NCBI GenBank assembly: GCA_029820295.1 | Contig: JALGVA010000046.1 | Location: forward strand, 1-32,904 | Direction: 5' to 3' | Length of the DNA stretch: 32,904 nt | From: Candidatus Zipacnadia bacterium | Lineage (GTDB): Bacteria; Armatimonadota; Zipacnadia; Zipacnadales; UBA5352 | Shown: positions 16,441 through 24,822 of the stretch, piece by piece | How positions within the stretch are numbered: the first letter of the stretch is position 1 | Layout of the letters: each line of letters begins with the position of its first letter | Translations under genes and position numbers: made by a program | Notes under the pieces: generated by a model | What the model was told of the DNA's origin: nothing | The model's input: the letters and a program-made list of their open reading frames with translations, nothing else | Databases searched by the model: none

Positions 16441-17574
16441 GTGCGCGCCGCCTTCCTGGAGATCGACCTGTCCGCCATCCGTCACAACGTGCGCGCCATC
16501 CAGGCGATGGTGCCCGAGGGTACGCAGATCGCGGCCATCGTCAAGGCGAACGCTTACGGCCACGGCGCCCCCGAGGTCTCGCGCGCCTGCGTCGAGGCCG
16601 GCGCGACGCTGCTGTGCGTCGCCATCGCCGACGAGGGCGTCGAGCTGCGCGAGGCCGGCATCGACGCGCCGGTCCTCGTCCTCGGCCCGCCCGACCCGGG
16701 GGAGGCCGATCTCTACCTGCGCCACGACCTGATCGCTACGCTCAGCGATCCCGAGCACGCGCGCATGATGGCCGCCGCCGCGCGTGAGGCCGGTGGCGTG
16801 GCGCGTGTGCACGTGAAACTCGACAGCGGCATGGGCCGCCACGGCGCGCGCGGCGCGGTGGCCGAGGAGCTGGCCCGCACCCTCTCCGACTGTCCCGAGG
16901 TGCGCGTCGAGGGCGTGTTCTCGCACCTCGCCGACGCCTGCAACGAGGACCTGTCGTGGTCGTGCGAGCAGCTCCGGCGCTTCCTCGCCACGCTCGGTCT
17001 CTTCGGCGTGGACACCGCAGGGAAGCGCCCGATGATCCACCTGGCCAACTCGGCGGCCATCGTGCGTATGCCGACGACGCACCACGATGCGGTGCGCCCG
17101 GGCGCGATCCTCTACGGCCTCAACCCCGGCTTCGCGCCCGAGCTGATGCTCGATGACCTGCGCCCCGCCCTGTCGCTGCGCGCGCGCCTGGCGACGGTGA
17201 AGACGGTCGAGGCCGGCGAGCCGGTCGGCTACAATCGCGCCTGGTTCGCCGAGCGCGACAGTCGCATCGCGGTGCTCCCGCTGGGGTACGCGGACGGCTA
17301 CCCGCGCACGCTCTCGAACAACGCCGATGTGCTCGTCGCCGGGCGGCGCTGCCCGCTGGTCGGGCTGGTGTCGATGGACGCGATCACCATCGACGTGACC
17401 GACGTGCCGGGCGCGGCGATCGGCGACGAGGCGGTGCTCATCGGCGCGCAGAGCGGCGAGCGCGTCACCGTCGAGGAGCTGGCGGCGCGCGCGGGCACCA
17501 TCGTCGAGGAGATCGTCGGCCGTCTCACCAGGCGCCTGCCGCGCGTCTTCCTGGGCCGGGAGGATGCCTCATGA
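16441..17574 (+). CDS. alr: Alanine racemase
   Basis: 377-residue PLP enzyme making D-alanine for peptidoglycan. The PLP-binding lysine is Lys35 in AIVKANAYGHG, and the second catalytic base is Tyr264 in PVGYNRAW. LDSGMGRHG, HLANSAA, RPGAILYG, PLGYADGYPR and SMDAITIDVT are family motifs; length is normal. The start is GTG 16441 with AGGAGG 7 nt upstream; the frame is open far upstream through the preceding gene, but that part is shadow. It overlaps thrB by ATGA (17571-17574), so the two are translationally coupled. Confidence 0.95.
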   Translation: MRAAFLEIDLSAIRHNVRAIQAMVPEGTQIAAIVKANAYGHGAPEVSRACVEAGATLLCVAIADEGVELREAGIDAPVLVLGPPDPGEADLYLRHDLIATLSDPEHARMMAAAAREAGGVARVHVKLDSGMGRHGARGAVAEELARTLSDCPEVRVEGVFSHLADACNEDLSWSCEQLRRFLATLGLFGVDTAGKRPMIHLANSAAIVRMPTTHHDAVRPGAILYGLNPGFAPELMLDDLRPALSLRARLATVKTVEAGEPVGYNRAWFAERDSRIAVLPLGYADGYPRTLSNNADVLVAGRRCPLVGLVSMDAITIDVTDVPGAAIGDEAVLIGAQSGERVTVEELAARAGTIVEEIVGRLTRRLPRVFLGREDAS

Positions 17575-18476
17575 CCGATCGTAGCGTCACGGTGCAGGTT
17601 CCGGCCACCACCGCCAACCTCGGCCCGGGCTACGACTGCCTGGGCCTGGCCCTGGCCCTGCACAACGAGGTCACGCTCACTCTCGCCGACGCCCTCTCGG
17701 TGGAGATCGAGGGTGAAGGCGCGGATTCGCTGGCGCGCGATGCCTCGCATCTGTCGCTGGTCGCCACCGCGGCCGCCTGCGCCGCCGCGGGGCGCGAGCT
17801 GCCCCCGCTGGCGCTGCGCCAGGTGAACCGCATTCCGCTCGCGCGCGGCCTCGGCTCCAGCTCCGCAGCCATCGTCGGCGGCATCGTCGCCTCGGATGAG
17901 CTGCTGGGCCTCGGCCTGTCCACGCGGCAGATGCTCGATGTCGCCACGGCTGTCGAGGGCCATCCCGACAACGTCGCGCCCGCGCTGCTCGGCGGCCTCA
18001 CGGTCTCCTGCACCACCGATGACGAGGTGCTGGTCGAGCGGCTCGAGGTCGCGCCCGGCCTCTCGTGCGTGGTGGCGGTCCCTGACTTCGAGGTCTCGAC
18101 TCACGAGGCCCGCCGGGCGCTGCCGGACATCGTGCCGCACGCCGACGCGGTTTTCAACCTGTGCCGCGCCGGCCTGGTCGTGGCGGCGCTGGTGTCCGGC
18201 GACTTCGCCCGCCTGGGCGAGGCCATGCGCGACCGCCTGCACCAGCCCTACCGCGCGCGACTGGTGCCCGGCATGGACGAGGCCATCGCGGCCGCGCTGG
18301 CCGCCGGAGCGCACGGCGCCTGCCTCAGCGGCTCGGGTCCGACCGTCGCCGCCTTCGTCAGCGGGGGCGGGGAGGAAGTCGGCGCCGCGATGGTGAAGGC
18401 GTTCGCCGGCGCCGGTACCACCGCCATCACCCGCGCGCTGCCGCTCTCAGCCGAGGGCGCGCGCATCGTCCCGTAG
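17571..18476 (+). CDS. thrB: Homoserine kinase
   Basis: 301-residue GHMP-family kinase that phosphorylates L-homoserine on the threonine route. The N-terminal VPATTANLGPGYDCLGLAL and the ATP-binding loop IPLARGLGSSSAAIVGG are diagnostic, with EGHPDNVAPALLGG and the C-terminal GACLSGSGPTVAAF. Length is normal. It starts at ATG 17571, overlapping the alr stop by 4 bp. thrA and thrC are not in the window. The unit appears to end here: a double hairpin repeat follows at 18491-18548. Confidence 0.95.
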   Translation: MTDRSVTVQVPATTANLGPGYDCLGLALALHNEVTLTLADALSVEIEGEGADSLARDASHLSLVATAAACAAAGRELPPLALRQVNRIPLARGLGSSSAAIVGGIVASDELLGLGLSTRQMLDVATAVEGHPDNVAPALLGGLTVSCTTDDEVLVERLEVAPGLSCVVAVPDFEVSTHEARRALPDIVPHADAVFNLCRAGLVVAALVSGDFARLGEAMRDRLHQPYRARLVPGMDEAIAAALAAGAHGACLSGSGPTVAAFVSGGGEEVGAAMVKAFAGAGTTAITRALPLSAEGARIVP

Positions 18477-18490
18477 CCCTCGTATGTCGT

Positions 18491-18548
18491 CTCCCCTCTC
18501 CGGGACGGAGAGGGGAAGGAGACCGCGATAGCGGTCTCAGGGGAGAGG
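18491..18548 (+). repeat. Compound palindromic element downstream of thrB
   Basis: Two adjacent perfect hairpins: CCCCTCTCCG (18493-18502) pairs with CGGAGAGGGG (18506-18515) around GGA, and GAGACCGC (18519-18526) pairs with GCGGTCTC (18531-18538) around GATA. A further AGGGGAG (18539-18545) can instead pair with CTCCCCT (18491-18497), enclosing the second hairpin, so two folds compete. The design resembles dispersed REP-like intergenic elements of GC-rich bacteria and may also act as terminator or mRNA stabiliser. Only one copy is in the window. Confidence 0.6.
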
Positions 18549-18640
18549 CCAGCCGCCGTTGCTGTCCGCCGTTCGCTTGCGGCTTGTGACCTATGACTTG
18601 CAGCTCAGGACGCGCTACGCCCGGATCGGAGTGAGATACG

Positions 18641-19891
18641 TTGAGCGAAGTTACCCCCCAGCAGGTGTCGGATGCCGTCGATGCGCGCGCCGAAGAAGCC
18701 CGCGAGTGGCTGATGGACATCATCGCCTTCGAGAGCACCCAGGGCAACGAGGCCGGGGTCCAGGCGTACATGCTCGACCTCCTCAACAGCCTGGGCCTGG
18801 ACGCGGAGTACCGCGAGATCCCCAACGAGATCTTCGACGATCCCGAGTACTCGCACAATGAGAACGAGATGCCCTACGACGGCCGGCCGAATGTCGTCGG
18901 CGTCCTCAAGGGCACCGGCGGCGGTCGCAGCATGATCGTGCAGTCGCACACCGACGTGGTGCCCGGCGCCGACTGGGAGGACGCCTTCACCCCCAGATTC
19001 GATGGCGAGTACGTCATCGGCCGCGGCGCGATGGACGCCAAGGGCCAGGTGATCATGCAGACGCTGGCCATCGCCACGCTGCTGGACCTGGGCGTGCAGC
19101 TCAAGGGCGACATCGAGCAGCAGGTGGTCATCGAGGAGGAGCCCGGCGGCAACGGCGCGCTCTCGCTCATCCGCCAGGGCTGCTCCGCCGATGGCGTCAT
19201 CGTCGGCGAGGGTTCGTCGCTGAACGTCTTCCCGGCGAACCGCGGCGCCATCTGGTTCCGCGCCCGCACCTTCGGCACCCCCATGCACATGGGTCGGCGC
19301 TTCGAGGGCCAGAACGCCATCGAGAAGATGATGGAGGCCATCCGCCTGATGCTCATCTACGAGCAGAAGATCGTCGCCGAGAGCGCCAACTACCCGCTCT
19401 TTGAGCGCTACGAGGCCCCCGTCCAGCTCTGCCTGGGCATCATCCGCGCCGAGGGCTGGCCGTCGATGGTCGCCGGCGAGTGCGTGCTCGAGGGCGGCGT
19501 GGGCTTCCTGCCCAACAAGTCGATGGAGGAGGTCAAGGTCGAGCTGCTCGAAGCGGTCATGCAGACCGAGGACGAGTGGCTGCGTGAGCACTTCGAGCTG
19601 ACCTTCCCCAAGCTGCACAACGACTCGTACGAGATCCCCGGCGACCACCCACTGCCGGTGACGCTTCACGACGCGGTGATCAACTGGGAGCCGGGCTCGG
19701 AGATCTTCGGCTGGAACGTGAGCTGCGACGCGCGGCTCTACAACCGCCTCGCCGGGCTGCCCACGGTGGTCTACGGCGCCGCCGACATCAAGCAGGCGCA
19801 CTCCGACGGCGAGAAGGTGTCGATGACCGAGCTGCTCAACGGCGCCAAGGGCCTGGCTCTCGGCCTCGTCAACTGGTGCAACGGGGAGTAG
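18641..19891 (+). CDS. M20-family metallopeptidase (ArgE/DapE/ACY1 type)
   Basis: 416-residue zinc hydrolase of the M20 family, which removes acyl or aminoacyl groups from amides or small peptides. The metal ligands are visible: His103 and Asp105 in SHTDVVP, Asp132 in GRGAMDAKG, the Glu pair near 165-167 in VIEEEPGGNG, Glu190 in VGEGSS, and a C-terminal His in QAHSDGE. The dimerisation domain lies in the middle (PMHMGRRFEGQNAIEKM). The start is TTG 18641 with GGAG at 18628-18631, and MSEVTPQQVSDAV gives a plausible helix. It is close to acetylornithine deacetylase/succinyl-diaminopimelate desuccinylase-like proteins, but the neighbours (oxidoreductase, aminotransferase) do not identify the substrate. 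Confidence 0.88.
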   Translation: MSEVTPQQVSDAVDARAEEAREWLMDIIAFESTQGNEAGVQAYMLDLLNSLGLDAEYREIPNEIFDDPEYSHNENEMPYDGRPNVVGVLKGTGGGRSMIVQSHTDVVPGADWEDAFTPRFDGEYVIGRGAMDAKGQVIMQTLAIATLLDLGVQLKGDIEQQVVIEEEPGGNGALSLIRQGCSADGVIVGEGSSLNVFPANRGAIWFRARTFGTPMHMGRRFEGQNAIEKMMEAIRLMLIYEQKIVAESANYPLFERYEAPVQLCLGIIRAEGWPSMVAGECVLEGGVGFLPNKSMEEVKVELLEAVMQTEDEWLREHFELTFPKLHNDSYEIPGDHPLPVTLHDAVINWEPGSEIFGWNVSCDARLYNRLAGLPTVVYGAADIKQAHSDGEKVSMTELLNGAKGLALGLVNWCNGE

Positions 19892-19995
19892 GCTCACGGG
19901 GCTCAGGAGCGGCCGTCGCCGGCTCCAGGGCGCCCGTGGAGGGGATAGCCGCGCGCGCGGCGAACACCATCGCGGCAGGATATCCGAGAGCCCCG

Positions 19996-20013
19996 GCCGG
20001 GCATGCGCCCGGC
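19996..20013 (+). other. Short stem-loop in the 160-nt gap before the Gfo/Idh/MocA gene
   Basis: GCCGGGC (19996-20002) pairs with GCCCGGC (20007-20013) around ATGC. It lies 38 nt upstream of the GTG start at 20052, too close to that gene to be a simple terminator for its message. The rest of the gap (19892-20051) holds no promoter that I can recognise. Confidence 0.35.
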
Positions 20014-20051
20014 TCGACATCTTCCGCACTCCAGGCAGGGAGGAATCTGAC

Positions 20052-21131
20052 GTGGCACAGGCACGCATTGGCGTCATCGGTCTGGGCGAGTTCGGCATTC
20101 AGCATCTGCGCTGCTTCCGCCAGATGGGCTACTGGGGCGAGGCGCAACTCGTCGCGGCATGCGAGATCAACGAGGAGTTGCTCGAGAGGCGCATGCAGGA
20201 GTTCGACTTCACCGGCTACACCGACTACGAGGAGATGCTCGACAGGGAGGATCTCGACGGGGTCACCGTCGTCACGCCGGACTATCTGCACCGCATGTTC
20301 GTGGTCGCCGCTGCCGAGCGGGGCATCCATGTGCTGAGCGAGAAGCCACTGGATGTGACCATGGAGGGCTGCCGCGAGATGATCGAGGCGGCCGAGCGCA
20401 ACAACGTGCTCCTGCAGGTGGACTTCCACAAGCGCTTCGACGAGTACCACATCGCCATGAAGCAGAAGATTGACGCCGGCGACCTGGGCGAGATCGAGTA
20501 CGGTTACGCGCACATGGAGGACCGCATCGAGGTGCCGCGTGACTGGTGGCCCGCGGCGGCCGAGAAGAGTTCTCCCGCCTGGTTCCTCGGCATCCACTTC
20601 TACGACCTGGCGCGCTTCCTCATGAACGGCGCCAGGGGCACGCGCGTCTGGGCCACAGGCGTGAAGAAGAAGCTCAAGAGCCTGGGCGTTGACGCCTGGG
20701 ACAGCATCTCGGCGAAGGTCGAGTTCGACAACGGCGCCACCGTCATGTTCGACACCTCGTGGATCATGCCCGACCCGTTCGAGGCCATCGTCAACCAGGG
20801 CATCCGCCTGGTCGGCACCGAGGGCATGCTCGAGTGCGACTCGCAGGACCGCGGCACGATCACCTGCACCTACGAAGAGGGCATGATGACGCACAACAAG
20901 AGCTTCCTGCGCGAGAGGATCGACAAGCAGGGGCGCCAGATCTTCGAGGGCTACGGCATGGACTCGATCGCCGACTTCGCCCGCAACGTCAACGTGTTGA
21001 TCGACGGCGGGACGCTCGAGGACCTGGGCGACTACGCCAGCGGCTACGATGGCCTCGAGGCCACCCGCATCGGCGTGGGCGTGCACAAGTCGATCGAGAC
21101 CGGCGAGGTCGTTGACCTCACCGAGCTGTAG
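20052..21131 (+). CDS. Gfo/Idh/MocA-family oxidoreductase
   Basis: 359-residue NAD(P)-dependent dehydrogenase. The Rossmann motif GVIGLGEFG (residues 7-15), the family's EKP (97-99 in LSEKPL) and the catalytic-type HFYDLARFL (GIH..D) are present, followed by the C-terminal beta-sheet domain. Members act on sugars, inositols or related polyols. It starts at GTG 20052 with GGGAGGA about 8 nt upstream. It follows the M20 gene after 160 nt, with a terminator-like hairpin after its stop (21158-21186). The substrate is unknown. Confidence 0.9.
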   Translation: MAQARIGVIGLGEFGIQHLRCFRQMGYWGEAQLVAACEINEELLERRMQEFDFTGYTDYEEMLDREDLDGVTVVTPDYLHRMFVVAAAERGIHVLSEKPLDVTMEGCREMIEAAERNNVLLQVDFHKRFDEYHIAMKQKIDAGDLGEIEYGYAHMEDRIEVPRDWWPAAAEKSSPAWFLGIHFYDLARFLMNGARGTRVWATGVKKKLKSLGVDAWDSISAKVEFDNGATVMFDTSWIMPDPFEAIVNQGIRLVGTEGMLECDSQDRGTITCTYEEGMMTHNKSFLRERIDKQGRQIFEGYGMDSIADFARNVNVLIDGGTLEDLGDYASGYDGLEATRIGVGVHKSIETGEVVDLTEL

Positions 21132-21157
21132 CGCGCACAACCTGCACGGTGACCAAC

Positions 21158-21186
21158 GGCGGCGGCCTCGATCCGGGGCCGTCGCC
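21158..21186 (+). terminator. Terminator-like hairpin after the Gfo/Idh/MocA gene
   Basis: GGCGGCGGCC (21158-21167) pairs with GGCCGTCGCC (21177-21186) over 10 bp with one G-U pair and a 9-nt loop, followed by TTGGTTTG. It starts 27 nt after the stop and is followed 5 nt later by the next promoter's TTGACA, so it marks a transcription-unit border. Confidence 0.6.
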
Positions 21187-21191
21187 TTGGT

Positions 21192-21220
21192 TTGACAGCC
21201 CGCCGGCGCGGCGGTATACT
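21192..21220 (+). promoter_or_regulatory. Sigma-70-type promoter of the class III aminotransferase gene
   Basis: TTGACA (21192-21197), 17-nt spacer, TATACT (21215-21220): the same two hexamers and spacing as the promoter at 1170. Transcription from about 21227 gives a leader of about 78 nt to ATG 21305. Confidence 0.8.
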
Positions 21221-21304
21221 CAGGCCGCTCGGGTGGGCGCTGTTCACCCGGCGTGACTCATGTACGCTGTCCGACCGGCAATCCCTGCAGAGAGGCGAGC
21301 CGCC

Positions 21305-22639
21305 ATGCCGAAGATCGTCACCGAAGTCCCCGGGCCGAAGTCCCGGGAGATCATCGCGCAGGCCGAGAAGTACGAGCCGCAGTCGATGGGCGACCAGATG
21401 CCCGTGGTCTGGGACCACGCCGAGGGCTGCGTCGTCACCGACGTTGATGGCAACGAATACCTCGACTGGTGCAGCGGCGTGCTGGTGACCAACGTCGGCC
21501 ACTGCCACCCGTACTACGTCGAGCAGGTCAAGGCGCAGTGCGACAGGCTATTCAACTGCTACGACTTCGTCACCCGGCCGCGCGCGGACCTGGCGCGCAA
21601 GCTGGTCGAGATCACCCCCGACTACCTCGACAAGGCCTTCCTGGTGACCACCGGCAGCGACGCCACCGAGGCCGCCATGCGTATGGCCCGCCGGGTCAGC
21701 GACGGCTTCGAGATCATCGGCTTCGACGGCGCCTTCCACGGCCGCACCTACGGCGCCGCCTCCGCCGGCGGCATGCGCGGCAGCAAGCAGGGCTACGGGC
21801 CCATGACCCCGGGCTTCCTGCACGCGCCCTTCCCGTACCTGTATCGCGCGCCGCTGTGCCAGGGCAAGAGCGAGGAGGAGGCGTCGCAGGCCTGCCTGGA
21901 GTACCTCGACTGGCTGGTCGACCGCCAGTCCTGCGGCGCACTCGCCGCGGTCATCACCGAGCCCTACCAGGGCGGCGCCGGCGGCATCATCCCGCCGAAG
22001 TCGTGGATCGAGGGCCTCGACCGCTGGTGCAAGGACCGCGGCCTGATCTTCATCCTCGACGAGGTGCAGTCGTCCTTCGGGCGCTGCGGCAAGATGTTCT
22101 GCATGGAGCACTGGGACATCAAACCCGACCTGATCACGCTCGGCAAGGGCCTGGGCAGCGGCATCCCGTGCTCGGCGGTCGTGGGCCGCAGTGAGGTCAT
22201 GGACGCGCTGCCGCCCGGCTCGATGGGCAGCACCAACGGCGGCAACCCGATCTCCTCGGTCGCCGCGCTCGCCGCCATCGAGATCATCGAGCGCGAGGGC
22301 CTGGTCGAGAACGCCGCGCGCATGGGCGAGCTGTTCGAGGCGCGCTTCCTCGACATCCAGCAGCGCGTGCCGCAGCTCGGCGACGTGCGTGTGCTCGGGC
22401 TCATGGGCGGGCTGGAGTTCGTGACCGACCCCGAGAGCCGCGAGCCCGCGCCCGACCTGACCCGCGCGGTCGTCTCCGAGTGCCTCAAGCGCGGCCTCAT
22501 CTGCATCGCGCCCATCGGCCTCTACAGGAACGTGATCCGCGTCGCGCCGCCCCTGGTCATCACGCCCGAGCAGGCGAGCGAGTCGCTGGACATCTTCGAG
22601 GAGTCGGTGGTCGAGGCCGTCAGGGCCAGCGGTCTGTAG
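21305..22639 (+). CDS. Class III (PLP) aminotransferase
   Basis: 444-residue PLP-dependent aminotransferase of class III (4-aminobutyrate/ornithine/acetylornithine-like). Motifs are DWCSGVLVTNVGHCHP, VTTGSDATEAAMRMAR (phosphate-binding), FHGRTYGAASA, the cofactor Asp252 in LDEVQSSFGR, and the Schiff-base Lys281 in TLGKGLGSGIP. ATG 21305 is chosen because GAGAGG lies about 9 nt upstream and MPKIVTEVPGPKS is a normal start for the group; ATG 21260 is in frame and also inside the transcript but lacks a ribosome site. The gene has its own promoter and is followed by a long perfect hairpin (22667-22699), so it is probably monocistronic. The amino donor cannot be predicted; a 4-aminobutyrate-type substrate is plausible. 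Confidence 0.92.
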   Translation: MPKIVTEVPGPKSREIIAQAEKYEPQSMGDQMPVVWDHAEGCVVTDVDGNEYLDWCSGVLVTNVGHCHPYYVEQVKAQCDRLFNCYDFVTRPRADLARKLVEITPDYLDKAFLVTTGSDATEAAMRMARRVSDGFEIIGFDGAFHGRTYGAASAGGMRGSKQGYGPMTPGFLHAPFPYLYRAPLCQGKSEEEASQACLEYLDWLVDRQSCGALAAVITEPYQGGAGGIIPPKSWIEGLDRWCKDRGLIFILDEVQSSFGRCGKMFCMEHWDIKPDLITLGKGLGSGIPCSAVVGRSEVMDALPPGSMGSTNGGNPISSVAALAAIEIIEREGLVENAARMGELFEARFLDIQQRVPQLGDVRVLGLMGGLEFVTDPESREPAPDLTRAVVSECLKRGLICIAPIGLYRNVIRVAPPLVITPEQASESLDIFEESVVEAVRASGL

Positions 22640-22903
22640 CTCGCCGTCGAGCGAGTCATCAGACTCCCCGGGCGACGGCCGGATCGGCCGTCGCCCGGGC
22701 GCCACTCGCAGCACATCGGAAGGACAACCTTCTCAACTGGCCGCCAAGTAGGGACAACTGCCCGTTGGCCTCCCATTCCTTCGCTGCTTAGCAAAGAAAA
22801 TCGCGGTTCGCTTGTCTTGCGGAACTCATGCCCACAGTGGTTTGTCTAAGCGGGTGGGCAATGCAAACAAGACGCGATTTGTTTGTGTAGTGGGAGGAGT
22901 CCC
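22640..22903 (+). other. 264-nt intergenic stretch, AT-richer than its surroundings, before the Fic gene
   Basis: Largest gene-free stretch in the window. After the hairpin at 22667-22699 the base composition drops visibly (about 22720-22890). It contains spaced inverted pairs: AAATCGCG (22798-22805) with CGCGATTT (22873-22880), and GCTTAG (22786-22791) with CTAAGC (22846-22851), the latter flanked by CAAA/TTTG. The heptamer GGACAAC occurs twice (22722 and 22752). I see no convincing -35/-10 pair, open reading frame or tRNA. It could be an operator region, a folded leader or the remnant of a small insertion. Confidence 0.4.
22667..22699 (+). terminator. 15-bp perfect hairpin after the aminotransferase gene
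   Basis: CCCGGGCGACGGCCG (22667-22681) pairs fully with CGGCCGTCGCCCGGG (22685-22699) around GAT. It begins 27 nt after the stop codon. No T run follows, but the stem is extremely stable. Being symmetric it could work in both directions. Confidence 0.65.
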
Positions 22904-24088
22904 GTGTTCCCTGACGGGCCAGTCGAGACATCGACAGGGCGGGCAGTGCCGATCCACGACGGCTACTGGGCCTTCGTTCCGCGTCCGCTGCCCCCGGAGA
23001 TCGAGTACACGCCCGCGCTGGCCGCGCTGCTCGCCGAGGCCAGCGCCGGGCTGGCTGCGCTTGCGGCGACCGCCGATGCGCTTCCGGGCGCCGGCCTGCT
23101 TGCGGCGCCGTACCTGCGCATCGAGGCGGTCAGCAGCTCGCGCATCGAGGGGACGCGTACGTCGCTGGGGGGGCTGCTGCGCGCGGAAGCGGATGCATCG
23201 GCCGGTGAGCCGACCGACGACGCGCGCGAGGTGCTCAACTATGTGCAGGCGACGGACTGGGGCCTGCGCAGCGTCGGCCGTCTCGGCCTGTCGATCCGGC
23301 TGATCCAGGCGCTCCACGGGATACTGGTGCGCGGCGTGCGTGGCGCGGTGCGCTCACCGGGGCAGTTCCGGCGCGATCAGGTGCACATCGGGCCGCCGGC
23401 CGGGATCGCCTTCGCCAGCTACATCCCGCCGCCGCCCGGCGACGTTCCCGGGCTGATGGCCGGTCTCGCGGACTTCCTGCGCGAGCCACCGCGCGGCCTG
23501 CCGCCGCTGGTCCAGGCGGCGCTGATGCACTGGCATTTCGAGGCCATCCATCCGTTCGAGGATGGCAACGGCCGCATCGGCCGGCTGCTGATCACGCTGC
23601 TGCTGTGCGCGCGCGGAGTGCTGCCGGGGCCGCTGCTGTGCCTGAGCCCGTTCATCGAGGCCCACCGCGGCGACTACTACGACGGCCTGCTCGCGGTCGG
23701 CCGCGACGGTGAGGTTGAGGGCTGGCTCACGTTCTTCCTCGCGGGAGTCGTCGCGCAGGCCGGCGTCGCGACGCGGACGCTTCGGGCCGCGGCGAAGCTG
23801 CGCGATGAGCTGCGCCGGCGGCTGCGCGAGGAGAGCCGGTCGCCGAACCTGCCGGTGCTGCTCGACCTGCTGCTCGGCAACCCGTTCGTCACGGCGCCGC
23901 GGGCCGCGGCTGTGATGGGGGTCAGCGGCCAGACCGCGCGCAACCTGCTGGACACGCTGATGGAGTTCGGGCTCGTCGAGCAGTTCGGCGAGCGTCGGCG
24001 CAACCGCATCTACTACGCCCCCCGCCTCCTGCGCATGCTCGAGGAGGCCGCGGGGCCGCCCGACCGGATGGACCCGCGCCGCCCATGA
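22904..24088 (+). CDS. Fic-family protein (predicted AMP-transferase, self-inhibited class II)
   Basis: 394-residue Fic/DOC protein. The active motif [12 protein letters not shown] (residues 216-227) matches HxFx(D/E)GNGRxxR completely, including the catalytic His216. An N-terminal helix carries SSRIEG (S78xxxE82G83), the class II inhibitory motif whose Glu blocks ATP binding. The C-terminus (about 320-385) is winged-helix-like: [34 protein letters not shown], then [17 protein letters not shown], typical for this Fic subgroup. These enzymes usually transfer AMP to Ser/Thr/Tyr of target proteins; the target is unknown. GTG 22904 is chosen because GGGAGGAG (22892-22899) is just upstream; TTG 22883 is in frame but upstream of that site. 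It overlaps the next gene by ATGA. Confidence 0.92.
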   Translation: MFPDGPVETSTGRAVPIHDGYWAFVPRPLPPEIEYTPALAALLAEASAGLAALAATADALPGAGLLAAPYLRIEAVSSSRIEGTRTSLGGLLRAEADASAGEPTDDAREVLNYVQATDWGLRSVGRLGLSIRLIQALHGILVRGVRGAVRSPGQFRRDQVHIGPPAGIAFASYIPPPPGDVPGLMAGLADFLREPPRGLPPLVQAALMHWHFEAIHPFEDGNGRIGRLLITLLLCARGVLPGPLLCLSPFIEAHRGDYYDGLLAVGRDGEVEGWLTFFLAGVVAQAGVATRTLRAAAKLRDELRRRLREESRSPNLPVLLDLLLGNPFVTAPRAAAVMGVSGQTARNLLDTLMEFGLVEQFGERRRNRIYYAPRLLRMLEEAAGPPDRMDPRRP

Positions 24089-24816
24089 AGATCGGCCGCA
24101 TCTTCGGCATCGCCTTCGTCACCGGCTTCTCGGGCGCCATGATGCCCGGGCCCATGCTCACGCTCGTCCTCGGCCAGGTGCCGAGGTACGGCATGGCGGC
24201 CGTCTGGGCCATCGTCGGCGGGCATGCGGTGCTCGAGGTCATCGTGGTGCTCCTGCTCATAGCCGGTCTGCGGCCGGTGCTGCAGCGCCCGGCGCTGCGT
24301 GGTGGCATCGGCATGGTCGGCGGCGCCTTTCTGGCGTACATGGGCGTCACCATGATGGTGGACGCGGGCACGGTGTCGCTCGCCAGCGGGGGCGCCGCTG
24401 AGGCGCTACCGTGGGGTCTGCTGATGCTGCAGGGCGCCTTCGTCTGCATCCAGAACCCGTACTTCATCGGGTGGTGGGCGACGATCGGCAGTGGTCAGCT
24501 CGCCCATGCCGCGCCGTGCAGCATCGGCGAATACGTTACCTTCTACCTCGGCCACGAGCTGTCGGACTTCGTATGGTATGCGCTTGTGGGCCTGATCATC
24601 GTGACCGGGGCGAACTGGCTGTCGCCCGCCGTATACACCTGGCTGGTCCTCGTCTCCGGCGCGGCCCTGGTGGTGCTCAGCCTCTGGTTTATCCGGACCG
24701 GAGTGCGCTTCATCTGGTCGGGGACCGGGGACGAGGCCGCCGGCCTGCCGACCGCCGAGATGTTGACCGAGGCCTGCGCCGGTGCCGGTGCGGGCGAGAC
24801 CGACACCGAGGAGTGA
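24085..24816 (+). CDS. LysE-family exporter
   Basis: 243-residue membrane protein with about six hydrophobic segments. The N-terminal [18 protein letters not shown] is the LysE/RhtB signature (GxxxxxxPGPxxxxxxxx), and [14 protein letters not shown] matches the second conserved segment. Such proteins export amino acids or related small molecules by proton exchange. It ends in an acidic Ala/Gly-rich tail. ATG 24085 overlaps the Fic stop by 4 bp, and hisG starts 6 nt after its stop, so all three are coupled. The link with hisG hints at an amino acid substrate but does not prove it. Confidence 0.85.
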   Translation: MKIGRIFGIAFVTGFSGAMMPGPMLTLVLGQVPRYGMAAVWAIVGGHAVLEVIVVLLLIAGLRPVLQRPALRGGIGMVGGAFLAYMGVTMMVDAGTVSLASGGAAEALPWGLLMLQGAFVCIQNPYFIGWWATIGSGQLAHAAPCSIGEYVTFYLGHELSDFVWYALVGLIIVTGANWLSPAVYTWLVLVSGAALVVLSLWFIRTGVRFIWSGTGDEAAGLPTAEMLTEACAGAGAGETDTEE

Positions 24817-24822
24817 CCACTG

